DNA of 26,565 nucleotides from Acanthamoeba lenticulata (taxonomy: Eukaryota; Discosea; Longamoebia; Acanthamoebidae): assembly GCA_002179805.1 (NCBI GenBank), contig NAVB01001645.1, positions 1-26,565 on the forward strand, given 5' to 3'. Of the stretch, positions 10,229 to 20,294 are shown piece by piece. A model generated the notes under the pieces. It was not told where the DNA came from. It saw only the letters and a list, made by a program, of their open reading frames with translations, and searched no databases. The translations under genes were made by a program, and so were the position numbers. Positions within the stretch are counted from its first letter, which is position 1, and each line of letters opens with the position of its first letter.

Positions 10229-10878
10229 TTCCTCTTCGTTTCGCAATTTGAGCCCAGGACACGACGGGCGCCAGGGACCGGCGGATTTGCCTACCAAATT
10301 CCGAGGTGCTGGGCAAGCCTGTTTGGTTATTCCTGTAAATTTACCGACTATACAGCATATACAATCTCCAAAAGCAAGGAAGGTGACGGTTGTCTAGGAG
10401 AACAAGAAAGCGCCGAGATATTTGAGATAGGCGCAGTCGCACAGGCAGAGCCTTCCTTGCGTGCAGCTGCTCGGCCCTTCTGTTCCTCCTGTTGTTGGCT
10501 TGGACGGGGCTCTTTCGAGGGCGGTTTCGGAAGAAGTGGGAGCTGCCCGCTCTTCTACTTCTGCCTCCCTCGCGAGCTTCCCTCTGCAGAGGGCGTAAGA
10601 AGAAGAGCGATCTCGCTTGTCGTTTCGGGCGGGAAGGAGGTGCGCCGCCCGACCAACCCGCCAACCAACCAGCACGACGCTCATTCTAGAAACGCCAACA
10701 GAGCGTTTAGCGCACAACCGCCCGCCGTTAGCATTACCCCTTCCGGCCAAACCGTCCGAAAGGCAAAGCACGAGGTAAAGTCAACGGATACGTATCAGAG
10801 AAAAAGAGAGAAGGAGCAATACGTGCCTCATTGATTTGCGCTTCACGTCTAGAAAACGGCAACCGACAACTGAACAGG
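10229..10878. other. 650-base region without a recognised gene
   Basis: Lies between the stop of the F-box/WD40 gene and the start of the following plus-strand gene, so it should contain a 3' UTR, a promoter and a 5' UTR. Open frames exist on both strands (for example about 125 codons on the minus strand, 10771-10394, and 126 on the plus strand, 10457-10834), but they overlap each other, are Arg/Ser/Gly-rich as expected of GC-rich non-coding DNA, and show no motif I know. A small lineage-specific gene cannot be excluded. Confidence 0.4.
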
Positions 10879-13800
10879 ATGGATTACACAGGGGGCGGGG
10901 GATACCCCTTCCCCAGCGTGGCGCAAGGCGGATATACGTCACCAGTTCCAGTGAGCCACTTCCAGCAGCAACAGCAACAGCGTGCACAGCATCTTCATCT
11001 TCAGCCAGCTGCGCAAATCAATCTCGAAGGCTCTGGCGGCCAACGGCTCTACTCCTCCCTTCCGCTCCACAAGACAGAAGAGCCCAGCCCCAGCCTCATG
11101 GCCTCATTTTTGCACCTCATCGATGGCGCTGCAACACCAGCCAACCTGGTGCTGGATCCCGCTGGCGGCGCACCGCACTCTGCCTCCACCTCCCTTCTAC
11201 ACCACCACCACCACCAGCCCTCTAGGATCCCCCCGCACCAACAGCCCCAAGATCTTTACCAACAACAACTGCTTCACCAGCACCACCATCATCAACAACC
11301 ACAAGCGACCCCCATGATCGCACCGAGTGAGGCCGAGGTGGCCGCAGCTTTTGTGCGACCGCCACTGCGCCACAATCCTCTGGATCTGCGCGCGGCGCCA
11401 GTCGAGGCATATCACCCCTCCGGTCAAAGAACAACAACATCAACGACAACAACCGTCGCCTCGACCTCGATTGCATTTTCATCGTCGTCCCCTTCTGCAG
11501 CTCTGTTTCCGGCAACGACTACTTCACCGGTCTTGCTGGGCCCTCAGCCACGAGCCCCGCAGCCAGCCGCAGCTCCCCTCGTGTCCTCGCCCCCACGGCG
11601 CAAGCGGCGCCTGCGGCCAGGTACTTACTCTTGCTGCCAAGCACTGAAGCCACCTGCTGGTTTCACGCCAGCCCCCTTTCCTCCAATAACGCAATTCCTG
11701 CTATTATGATAATAGGACTTATTTGCCATTTATGTATTTGTTTTCCCGCGTTATTCCTGTGTTTTTCGGAATGTAAATGACGACCAGCTGGGGCGTGGGA
11801 CCTCGTGGGCGACTTCGGCCTGCTGAGCAGCGGTGGCGGCCCCAGCAACAACGAGGATGGCCTCCTCTTGGAAGACGGCCTCGTCACGCCCGGCGACGCC
11901 GGGGTGTACGGCCCGCCAGCCCTTCGACGGCACTTGATCACGCCCACGGCCGCCACGGCCTCGCGCCTCGGCCAGATCGGGCTGGCGGCCGACGACGATG
12001 GAAAAAACGAAAACGAAAACGAAAACGATGGTAGCGGTTACAACGACGCCGTCATGCAGCCCTACACGACGTCGGCCCTGTGGCCTCAGGCGCGGTCTCT
12101 CAAGGCCCGGCGCATCTGGACAGAGGACGCCCACCTGCGGCTGGCGGCCATGGGCCTGTGCTTCCTCGACGTGTACCGCAAGAAAGTCTGGGTCTATGCC
12201 ACCATCCACCCAAGCGCCATGCTTCCGCACAACGTGCAGACGACGCTTGCGCGCGGCTTCGACGGGTGGACCAGCGAGGCCGACGCCACGCTCGGTGTGA
12301 GTGTGCTCACCGTGCTGGCTCAGGGTTCGTCGGCCACAACACCTCGTCCTCTTACCCGTTTGCGCGTGTGTATCTATGCGTGTGTGGCCTGACGCGAGTC
12401 GCGGCGCGCTTCAGGTGCAGCGCAGGCCGGCGACAAGGCCACGGCGAAGGAACTCATCATGAAGGCTCGGCAGGCCATCGCCTACGTGGGCACCGAGAGC
12501 GCCGACTACACGCTCGCAGAGGTGCCTAATAATTCATTGTTTATTCATTGTTTTTTCTTTATACTATGCTTTGTTTTGCTGATCGTAATGAGGCTCTTCA
12601 TCATGACAGGCGCTGGTGTCCATTGCCATCTACGAGCACATCGAAGGCGAGGCGGGGGATCGGCAAATCAACCAATTGCTTGACATGGCCATGAAGATCT
12701 GCCAACGCGCGGGCGCCTGCAACAGGTGCGTCGACATCGACCCTCCTCTCGAGAAAGAGAAAAGAGCCCTTTAACGAACTGCGGCGCGCATGCACAGTGA
12801 TGCCTACCACCGGTGCATGTTCATGAAGGCGATCCTGGGGCTGGCGAGCCAGGACGACTTGCAGGTGCTGGAGCGGGCCTTCACCGCGGTCAAAAGGCTT
12901 CCCTATTACACCTATTTTGTCGACGGACAGACGCGCGAGGTCATGCCCTACGGCCTGTCCGTGCTCCAGAGCATCGCCGACACGGCCCTCGTGCTCTTCC
13001 ACGTCATCGTCGCGCTCGACATCAAGAATTTGGCCTATGGCGGGCGCTGCCCACCCGCCGGATCGAGCTACATGGTATCTTCACTGCCGCTGCCTGCAGC
13101 CGCCTGGACCAGACGGCTCACGTGTGGCGTGGGATTCCGGGGTTGGCCCGAAACCTCGACACAGGACAATGACGTCATCCAAATGGCCCGGGCGCTGATC
13201 AGCCTCGAGGCGCGGATGGAGGAGATCGCCGTCGGGTGGCCGCTGTTCATGTACCTGTGCCTCCGCATGAGCGCAATCGCCGGCCGGGCGCAGTGCTTCT
13301 GGGCTCTCGGCCTCCAGCGTCAGGTGCGTTCCTCTTCCTCCTTCTCTCTCAGCCTCGGCCTTGACGACGACGACCCTAACGGCCACGGTCCGGACGTCGC
13401 AGGCCTACAAGTGCATCGAAGACTACATCCGGCTCTCGCGCAAGCGGAAGCAGGACTCGTCATTTGAGTACCTCGGGCCGCCGGCCATCCGGTCCGACCA
13501 GATGATCCTCTCCATCCTCGCCGCAAAGGACGACGTACGTCGACACATTTGTCTCCTTGGCCGCTGCCACTGCCTTTGGACTGACGCACGCCTGGGCGCA
13601 CATGCGACAGGGCGAGCTGGTGAGCGAGTTGTTCGACGCCATGAAGATAAATGAGGACAAGATGCCGGCCATCCGCAAGCTGCGGGAGCGCTACTCTTAT
13701 CTGCTCGATCGCAAGAACTCCTCAGCCCAGCCGCAATCTTGCACAGAACAAGAGCCGTCGCCCACGCCCATGTCCGTGGACCGCACGACGACCGGCTCTG

Positions 13801-13887
13801 CTCTTCCGGCGGCCGCGGCGGGACCGTCCACCACGCATGTGACCGCCCCGCCGTCCTCAACGGCGGCTATGGGGTTTGTGACCGCCG

Positions 13888-13918
<31 letters not shown>

Positions 13919-14978
13919 TCCTCCCCAATCGTCGCCGGTCACGGTTCTCTGCCCGCCTTTCTCGCCGGCCGCGGGATCGCCGCCCTCATCGCGCTTGTCC
14001 TCCCCTTCGTCAAGCTCGCCGCCGACATTGCGTTCGCCGTCCTCCTCGTCGCCACCGCAGTCGTCGCAGCTGTTGTCGTCGCCGCTGCCCTCGTCGTCCT
14101 TGTCGGCCACTCACAACGCGTCGTCGCCGACGACGACGCGCCACAAGTCGCCGGCGCCGCCCTTTGGCCAGCCCCTACAGGCCCCGTCGCTGGACGCACT
14201 CTTCTTTGGCCACAGCACGCCCACCGCCGCCACCACTTCATCGGCCTCGTCATCGACGACGACAACGACCACGGCCTCAAGCGACTCGGCGCCTTCTCAC
14301 CAGACGCTGGATCCGCAGAACGCGGCCTTTTTTGCGGAGCTGCAGCGAAAGGAGCTGGACATGGCCGCCCTCGTACGACCTGCCTCCCAGGAGACCCGCA
14401 AGTTTCGTTGGTGAAGATGATGGTGCTGATGCGCTCAACGAACGTGTTCCTTGCGTGTTTGTGTGTTGATACCGCCACGACAGGAGCAACGAATGAACAA
14501 GGTCAAGGCCAAGACGCGCTCGCTGGATGAGCGCATCGAGTCGCTGGAGGAGCTCGTCGCCATCTACGAGACGATCGTATCGGCCGAGCAGCAGCAGTCG
14601 CAGCCTCAATCGCAGCCGCAGCGTGCACCACGCGAATACGGGGACAGCGAGCAGCAGAGCGACTCGGAGGTCGACGACTCGTCCAAGCATGTGGCAAGCA
14701 CGTGTGCGCCGACCGAGGTCGCGGGCGACGTGCTTGTCGGCGAGCTGCCCCAGGAGGAATTCCAGCCGCCAGCAACTCTGGGTTCGGTGGAGGTCCTCTC
14801 GCCGGCCTCGCCCCTGACGTACTACCCCATCTTTACGCCCACGCCGCAGACGTCGGCCTCGTTATCATCATCGTCAGGAGCATCCATGGCGACCGATGGC
14901 TGGTCGATGTTGCCGAATGACTCGACCGTGGCCGACAGCGACGCCGACGAGTTCTTCCGCGATATCTTCAACCTGTAA
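10879..14978 (+). CDS. Unrecognised 1108-residue protein with features of a transcriptional regulator
   Basis: Nine exons: 10879-11620, 11788-12324, 12415-12521, 12610-12725, 12798-13074, 13165-13323, 13403-13534, 13611-14372, 14484-14978; all phases agree. Residues 1-237 are low-complexity (Gln, His, Ser, Pro, Thr runs). A basic cluster at about 238-247, PPRRKRRLRP, resembles a nuclear localisation signal. Residues about 355-725 form a well-ordered, helix-rich core (for example HLRLAAMGLCFLDVYRKKVW and DAYHRCMFMKAILGLA). A Pro/Ser-rich linker follows with a run of 12 prolines, then a coiled coil made across the last splice (ELQRKELDMAAL joined to EQRMNKVKAKTRSL) and a disordered tail ending in acidic-hydrophobic DSDADEFFRDIFNL. 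NLS, coiled coil and an activation-type terminus suggest a nuclear regulator, but no DNA-binding domain is visible and I do not recognise the core family. The exon model is strong; the function is inference only. Confidence 0.8.
13890..13925 (+). repeat. CCN proline-codon repeat (12 prolines)
   Basis: Twelve consecutive proline codons (mixed CCG, CCA, CCT, CCC) inside exon 8 of the unrecognised regulator-like gene, between its helical core and coiled coil. The mixed codons indicate a selected or old polyproline tract, not a fresh trinucleotide expansion. A run of this kind could bind profilin, SH3 or WW domains. Confidence 0.8.
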
Positions 14979-15328
14979 TCAAGCAAGCACACTGCGTCAC
15001 TCTCCTCTTTCTCTGTGTTCATTTTTCTATATCTTTATGTGATGAAATAACACAAGTGGTATGTGCGTAGAGCACCACATACCTCTCTCCTTACCTTCCT
15101 CTGTTTCGTTCCATTGCATTTATTTCGTTTTATGGTTGGCTTTGTTCCTTTTATGGTTCGCCCTTCCTTTTCTGTAAGTTGGTTCAGGCGCATTTTCTCT
15201 TGCGGGGACAAACTGCACTAGTTGACTGTCCTTTTGTTTTCAGCATCTCTCTCAACTTTCCATCTTTCCCCATTTGCCTCCTTTCTCTCTTTTCTTTACG
15301 CCCTCTGAGGGGTCGCTCGACAGAGACG
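14979..15328. other. Intergenic region upstream of the receptor tyrosine kinase
   Basis: This 350-base spacer lies between two plus-strand genes. It is pyrimidine-rich, with repeated TTTCTCTT/CTTTTATG-like words from about 15000 to 15300, as often seen just upstream of starts in compact protist genomes. No coding frame, RNA gene or clear core promoter word was recognised. Confidence 0.45.
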
Positions 15329-18300
15329 ATGCCTTCTTCATGTCTTCTTCTTCAAGTTTTGCTTCTCTGTCTCGTCCTCTTCTGTTTCGCCGCCAGTAGC
15401 GCAACAGCTGCTTCCAAAACGCGGCGCTCGGCACCCGCTGCCACAATCGCGCCTTCTCCTGTGCAGCGCCCCTCTGTGGCAAAAGGGATGCCCCGAACAC
15501 CCACTCGATCCGCCCGCACCATAACGTTACCGGTACGCTTTGGATTTTATTTAGAATTTTATTAGTATTTTTTGCATCATTGCACCAACTATTTTACTTT
15601 TTTTTTCATTATTATCCGGCAGGATTACATGTGGGCAGAGGTCGTCAACACACACAAGCGGAGCCGCCCCGGGGCTGCGGCGGGCGAGTCCGGCTGGACG
15701 GTCAAGCGCTCGCCCGATGGGCTGCCCTGGTGCCTGTACCTTTCGGGCTCGCTGGTGACGACGCGACGGGACACGGGCACGGCCACGCTCCATCTGTTCA
15801 ACGATCAGGGCGACGCCCAGGCCGAGTACCCGCTGTCCCCGCAAGCACTGGCCGTAGACTACCACTACGACACGCTCTACTCTTCGAACATTGCCAGTAT
15901 TGACAGGTGCCTCCTCCTCTTCCTGCTCACCCGTTGGTTGAAGAGGAAGTCTTCCTTTGCTGACCCGACGTCTCTCGCCTTGGGCGCAGGTACTCGATCG
16001 GAAATGGACTGTCGGCGGGCGACAAGTACTGCACGTGCTCCTTCTCCACACAGGAGGTCAACGTCTTCAACATCCAGTACGTTCTCTTTCATTCTGTTTT
16101 CTTTGCCAACTGCACCACAACCTGTTTGATTGACGACAATCTGGGGGAACAACAGGACGATGGCGGTGGAGCAGACCTCGGGCGATCTCTACTTTGGTTT
16201 CTACAACGAGGTCTGCTACAAGGCCTTCAATGAGTCGTTGGCCAGCTGCTACATCTGGCCAGAATCCCTGGTCCCGTCATCCGACGTCCTCCAATACTTT
16301 TTCCTCGACCAGGGTTTGCATCCGCCCTTTGTCCCCTTCGACAGCGATGACAATGACGCTGGTGATGATGATAGACTAAGTGTCAATCGCTTCCACAAAT
16401 TGACCAGATTCGCAGCGCTTGTTCATGGCGTCGAAGGTGGGCGGGTGGATGTACTACGCCAACACCAACAAGACGGGGACCGATGACTGGCTCGCGCTCT
16501 ACTGGGGCAGCCCCGACTACTACTACGACTACTACGCCTACGCCCGGTTCTCTGGTGCGAGCCTCTGATCACTGCGGTTCTCTCGCTCACGTCCTCTCGC
16601 ATGCGGTGGTCTCACACGTGGGTGTTCTGTGCAGGCATCACGCAGGGGCCGGACCCAGGCACGATCTACGCGACGGTCAACGCCTTCACGGAGAGCCTCA
16701 GCCCGACCGACTCTATCGACTCGCAGTGCATCGTGATCGAGGTGACCATCCCGGAGGGCGACAACCCGTTCTGGGGCCTGTGGAGCTGCTGGGAGCCGAC
16801 CCTGGCCGACCGCGCCACCATGCGCAACCCCTTCTTCCTTCACTACTACAACGACTACTTTTACACGTTCATCCCCGACGACCCCACCATCGCCTCCCCC
16901 AACTCGGTACGCGCCTTCTTTCACGATTTGCACATGAACTGCCGGCCGCTCATGTGGAGGAATGACAAATACTACGCAGTTGATGAAGATGCGGTTCAAC
17001 CGAGACCCGACCTTCGACTACTTCTTGCTGCTGGCGGACGACTGGGAGTGGTTCATCACGGGCGTGAACTCGCCCGCCGACATGCTCTGGGCGCCGTGCC
17101 CCTATTTCCCGTCGCCGTCGCCCTCGGTCACGCCGCGGTTGGTCCACTCGAGCGGCACACCGGTGGCGGCCATCGCGGCGCCGGTCGTCCTCGGCGTGGC
17201 GTTGGTCTTCTTCATCGTTCTCTTCGTCCTCGGCCTTCTCCTGTGGCAAATCTTCCAGAGGAGGCGCAAGTACTACGCGGCGCAGGAGGTCAACGACGAG
17301 GAGATGGGCGAGCTCGGCGCCTCCAAGTTCACCTACCGCGAGATCGACTTTCACGACCTCAAGCTCGGCCGGCTGCTCGGCGAGGGCGCCTTTGGCAAGG
17401 TCTACAAGGGCGAGTACCGCGGCGCCGTCGTCGCCATCAAGCTGTTCGAGGCCCTCAGGCTGGACCAGACCGACGAGAAGGTCCTCAACGAGCTCCGCAC
17501 AGAGGCCCAGATGATGGAGCGCCTGTCCAACCATCCCAACATAGTCAAGTTTGTCGGCGCCATAACTAAGGGCACCGAAGGCGCCAACTTTGCGCTGGTG
17601 ACCGAGTTCTGCTCGCGGGGCTCCCTGTTCGACTTGCTCGTCAAGAACAAGAAGAAGCTGCCCCTCATCACCATCGTCCGCATGGCCCGCGACGCCGCGT
17701 CCGGCATTCTCCATCTTCACAAGGTACAGCTCAAGTTTTAAATTTTTTATTTTTATTTTGATTTTAATTCAATTTTTTTCAATTTTTTCCCTATTTTATG
17801 ATCTTTATTACATTTCAACCCCACAGGAGCACATCGTGCATCGCGATATCGCCGCTCGTAACATCCTTGTGGGACAGAACTACGGTGCGTCATGGCTTTG
17901 TGGCTCAGCTTGATGACCACTGCTGACTCGAATGTGGGCGCAGAGGTGTACGTGGCCGACTTTGGTCTGGCGCGAGCGGCCGAGGCCGAGGGCAAGGTGG
18001 CCACCACCAAGCAGAACTTTGGTCCCATCTCCGTACGGACGCCCTCCCCTCCGCGCTGCCCCCGCTTTCTTGTTGCGTTTATGCGGTGATCGAACTCGCC
18101 CGAAACGCTCCTGCGTGCAGTGGATGGCGCCCGAGGCCCTCCGGTCTCGCGAGTACTCAGAGGCCACCGACGCCTTTTCGTTTGGCGTCCTCCTCTGGTG
18201 CGCACCTCAACTCCCCAATAGGCACAAGCTTGGCCTTGAACAGCGATTGACCTGCAACCGTCATCGTCGTCACCATCACCTCGATCAGGGAAATGGTGGA

Positions 18301-20202
18301 GCGCAAGCGCCCGTGGGCCGGCATGGAGGCCGTTCAGATCGTGACGGCCGTGACCTCCAACACGCGGCTCAAGATCCCCAAGGACTGCGACCCGGTCTTC
18401 CGGCGCATCATGAAGATGTGTTGGCGCCAGAACCCCGCCCAGCGGTGCGCCCTTGTCCACCATGTGGTGTGTGGGCGGGACCGCCACACGGCGAAGCGCT
18501 GACCGGCCGCCGGGCTGGCCACACACACAGGCCGGCGTTCGACAAGGTCGTCGACATGCTCAGCGATTATTACAAGACGCTCAAGCAGTACCAGGACGGC
18601 GAGGCCGAGGCGTTCGAGGCCAGCAACTCGGAGGACGAGCCCGATGGTCTCTTCCGCTGCCCTCAATCTTCATAGTCCATGCTGACGTCAGCGTGACGTG
18701 ACGTGTTTGGTGGGGGGGGGGTAGATATGGGCGAGAACATGACCTACGAGGAGTGGCAAAGCCGCCGCATCAAGGACGAGGTCAAGTCCTTCATGAAGCA
18801 GCTGATCTCGGAGCGCAACGACGACTTTGTGGCGGTGGCCGAAGCCAACGTGGCGGCCATGAACGAGCTGCAGTCGATGTTTGGCGGGGACGACGAGGAC
18901 TGGGGCGAGCTCTCGCCGCTGCTCAACAGCAAGGGCAGCAAGCAGGGCGGCCTCTCCAAGCAGGCCATGTCCAAGCAGGGCGGAGGCCTCTCCAAGCAGT
19001 CGACCTCCCGCGGCGCCAGCGGCAAGCCCATCATCTACGACAGCTTCAACGAGGCCAAGATGAAGAAGAGGCGCGCCTTGGACATGAAGAACAAGGGCAA
19101 GGGCAAGGGCGAGGGCGAGGGCGAGAGCGAGGAGGAGTACGGGAACGAGACCGACCGGGCGCTCCCGAGCAACAGCACCCTGGACAGCTCCACGTACATG
19201 GGGCTCGACGACGCCAACCAGATCAAGACCGACCGCGAGCTCGCGCGCCAGCAGGCCGCCAAGCGCGGGGATGATGACGATGAGGACGACCAGGAAGAGG
19301 AGGAAGAGCGCACCGACGAAGACGACGACGACGATGATGATGACGCGCTCGTGCGACGCAAGCCCAAGCTAACGGCGTCGGTCATGGCCGGTAGCATGGC
19401 CATGATGCAGAACGACGCGTTTGCGCCCAGCTTCATCCGCCGGCCAGCGGCCATGGAGGAGGAGGAGGACGAGGTGCCCGCGTCGGCCTACGCGCAGCTC
19501 GACGACGGCGGTGGCGGCGCGAACGGGATCTACTCGTTCACCGGCGCGCCGGAGCGCGACACCGCCAGCAACGTCAGCATCAGCGAGGACGACGACGACG
19601 ACGACGACGAGCCGGCGTCCACCTACGCGCAGCTCGACGGCGGGGTCGCGGTCCCGCAGGTCAAGCGAGAGGACGGGGAGGACGAAGAGGAAGAGGAGGA
19701 TGACGACAACAAGAACGGGGTCTACTCCTTCAGCATGCGCGCAGTGAACGAGGAGAGCGAGATCAATCATAACCAGAAGCAGCAGCAGGACGAGTGTCCG
19801 TCGGGCCAGGCGTCCGCGGCGGCATCGTTTGGCTTTTCGACGGCGGCCACGGTCCTGAAGGACAGCTCCGCCAAGAAAGCCGAGAAGAAGGAGAAGAAGC
19901 AGGGCAAGCTGCGCAGGAAGCTCAGCCAGCGGGGCGTCCTCACGAAGAAGATCAGCGAGCGGTTCCTCGGGGCCGGCCTCAAGCGAGGCAAGGACAAGGA
20001 GAAGGAGAAAGAGAAGGAGAAGGACAAGAAGGAGGCCGCGGACGCGGGCAAGGGGGCCAAGGCTTCGCCGCCGCCCGCCAAGACGCCCGTCTCCACGCTC
20101 GGCTCGGGCGAGGACAACTTCTACGCCACATTTGACGACGCCGGTGCCGCTTCTGAGGTCAGCAGCGACAGCAGCCATGACAGCAGCAGTGATAGCGACT
20201 GA
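15329..20202 (+). CDS. Receptor tyrosine kinase with long acidic tail of repeated YxxPhi motifs
   Basis: Single-pass receptor, 1289 residues, 13 exons: 15329-15532, 15623-15906, 15990-16076, 16156-16313, 16408-16554, 16635-16906, 16980-17723, 17827-17884, 17944-18032, 18121-18197, 18289-18444, 18531-18646, 18725-20202; phases all agree. Signal peptide (SCLLLQVLLLCLVLFCFAAS); unrecognised ectodomain to about 443; membrane span about 447-474 followed by RRRK; kinase about 510-775 with GEGAFGKVYKG, VVAIK, HRDIAARN, VADFGLAR, WMAPEAL and CWRQNPAQRP. HRD-AARN and WMAPEAL are hallmarks of tyrosine kinases. The tail (798-1289) is acidic and disordered, with tyrosines in YDSF (902), YMGL (955), YAQL (1053, 1098), YSF (1067, 1131) and YATF (1264), as expected of autophosphorylated docking sites. 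The last intron has a G-run acceptor; without that splice the kinase would stop at 18675 and a separate protein would start at ATG 18727. Shared tyrosine logic and phase favour one gene. Confidence 0.82.
18683..18705. promoter_or_regulatory. CRE-like cluster: TGACGTCA plus TGACGTGACGTG
   Basis: A perfect CRE palindrome (TGACGTCA, 18683-18690) is followed 3 bases later by TGACGTGACGTG (18694-18705). These are the classic binding words of bZIP proteins of the CREB/ATF type. They lie inside the predicted last intron of the receptor tyrosine kinase, 22-44 bases before ATG 18727. They may be an internal promoter, an intronic splicing or enhancer element, or chance. Confidence 0.3.
19477..19737 (+). 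repeat. Duplicated tyrosine-motif module in the receptor tail
   Basis: Two copies of one unit: acidic run, PAS(A/T)YAQLD(D/G), spacer, NG(I/V)YSF. The first starts at 19477 (YAQL at residue 1053, YSF at 1067) and the second at 19612 (YAQL at 1098, YSF at 1131). The bases coding YAQLD are identical in both copies (15 nt), which points to a fairly recent or selectively maintained internal duplication. The spacer is 14 residues (tyrosine to tyrosine) in the first copy and 33 in the second. Confidence 0.75.
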
Positions 20203-20246
20203 GCCCGTTTTTTTCTTCTCTTTCTGGGTGCATTGATCTTTTTATC

Positions 20247-20252
20247 AATAAA
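20247..20252 (+). terminator. Poly(A) signal AATAAA of the receptor tyrosine kinase
   Basis: An exact AATAAA lies 45 bases after the stop at 20202, in an AT-rich stretch. It is the only canonical hexamer on this strand in the 92-base gap before the next, convergent gene. Confidence 0.55.
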
Positions 20253-20280
20253 TTATTAATTCATTTTAACTATTTTACTT

Positions 20281-20286
20281 TTTATT
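20281..20286 (-). terminator. Poly(A) signal AATAAA of the hydroxyacid dehydrogenase
   Basis: Read on the minus strand, AATAAA occurs 9 bases after the stop codon (20297-20295). With the plus-strand signal at 20247 facing it, the two convergent transcripts probably overlap at their 3' ends. Confidence 0.5.
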
Positions 20287-20294
20287 GACACATA

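Noticed and set aside
10394..10771. Minus-strand open frame of 125 codons in the gene-free stretch
   Set aside because: Overlaps plus-strand frames of similar length, no motif, no good splice context and no poly(A) signal; kept only as an unannotated possibility.
11585..11660. Possible Zn2Cys6 cluster after the basic PPRRKRRLRP segment (two adjacent Cys in the unspliced reading)
   Set aside because: The Cys are in the intron, only two are present, and the spliced reading continues AGAWDLVGDF without cysteines.
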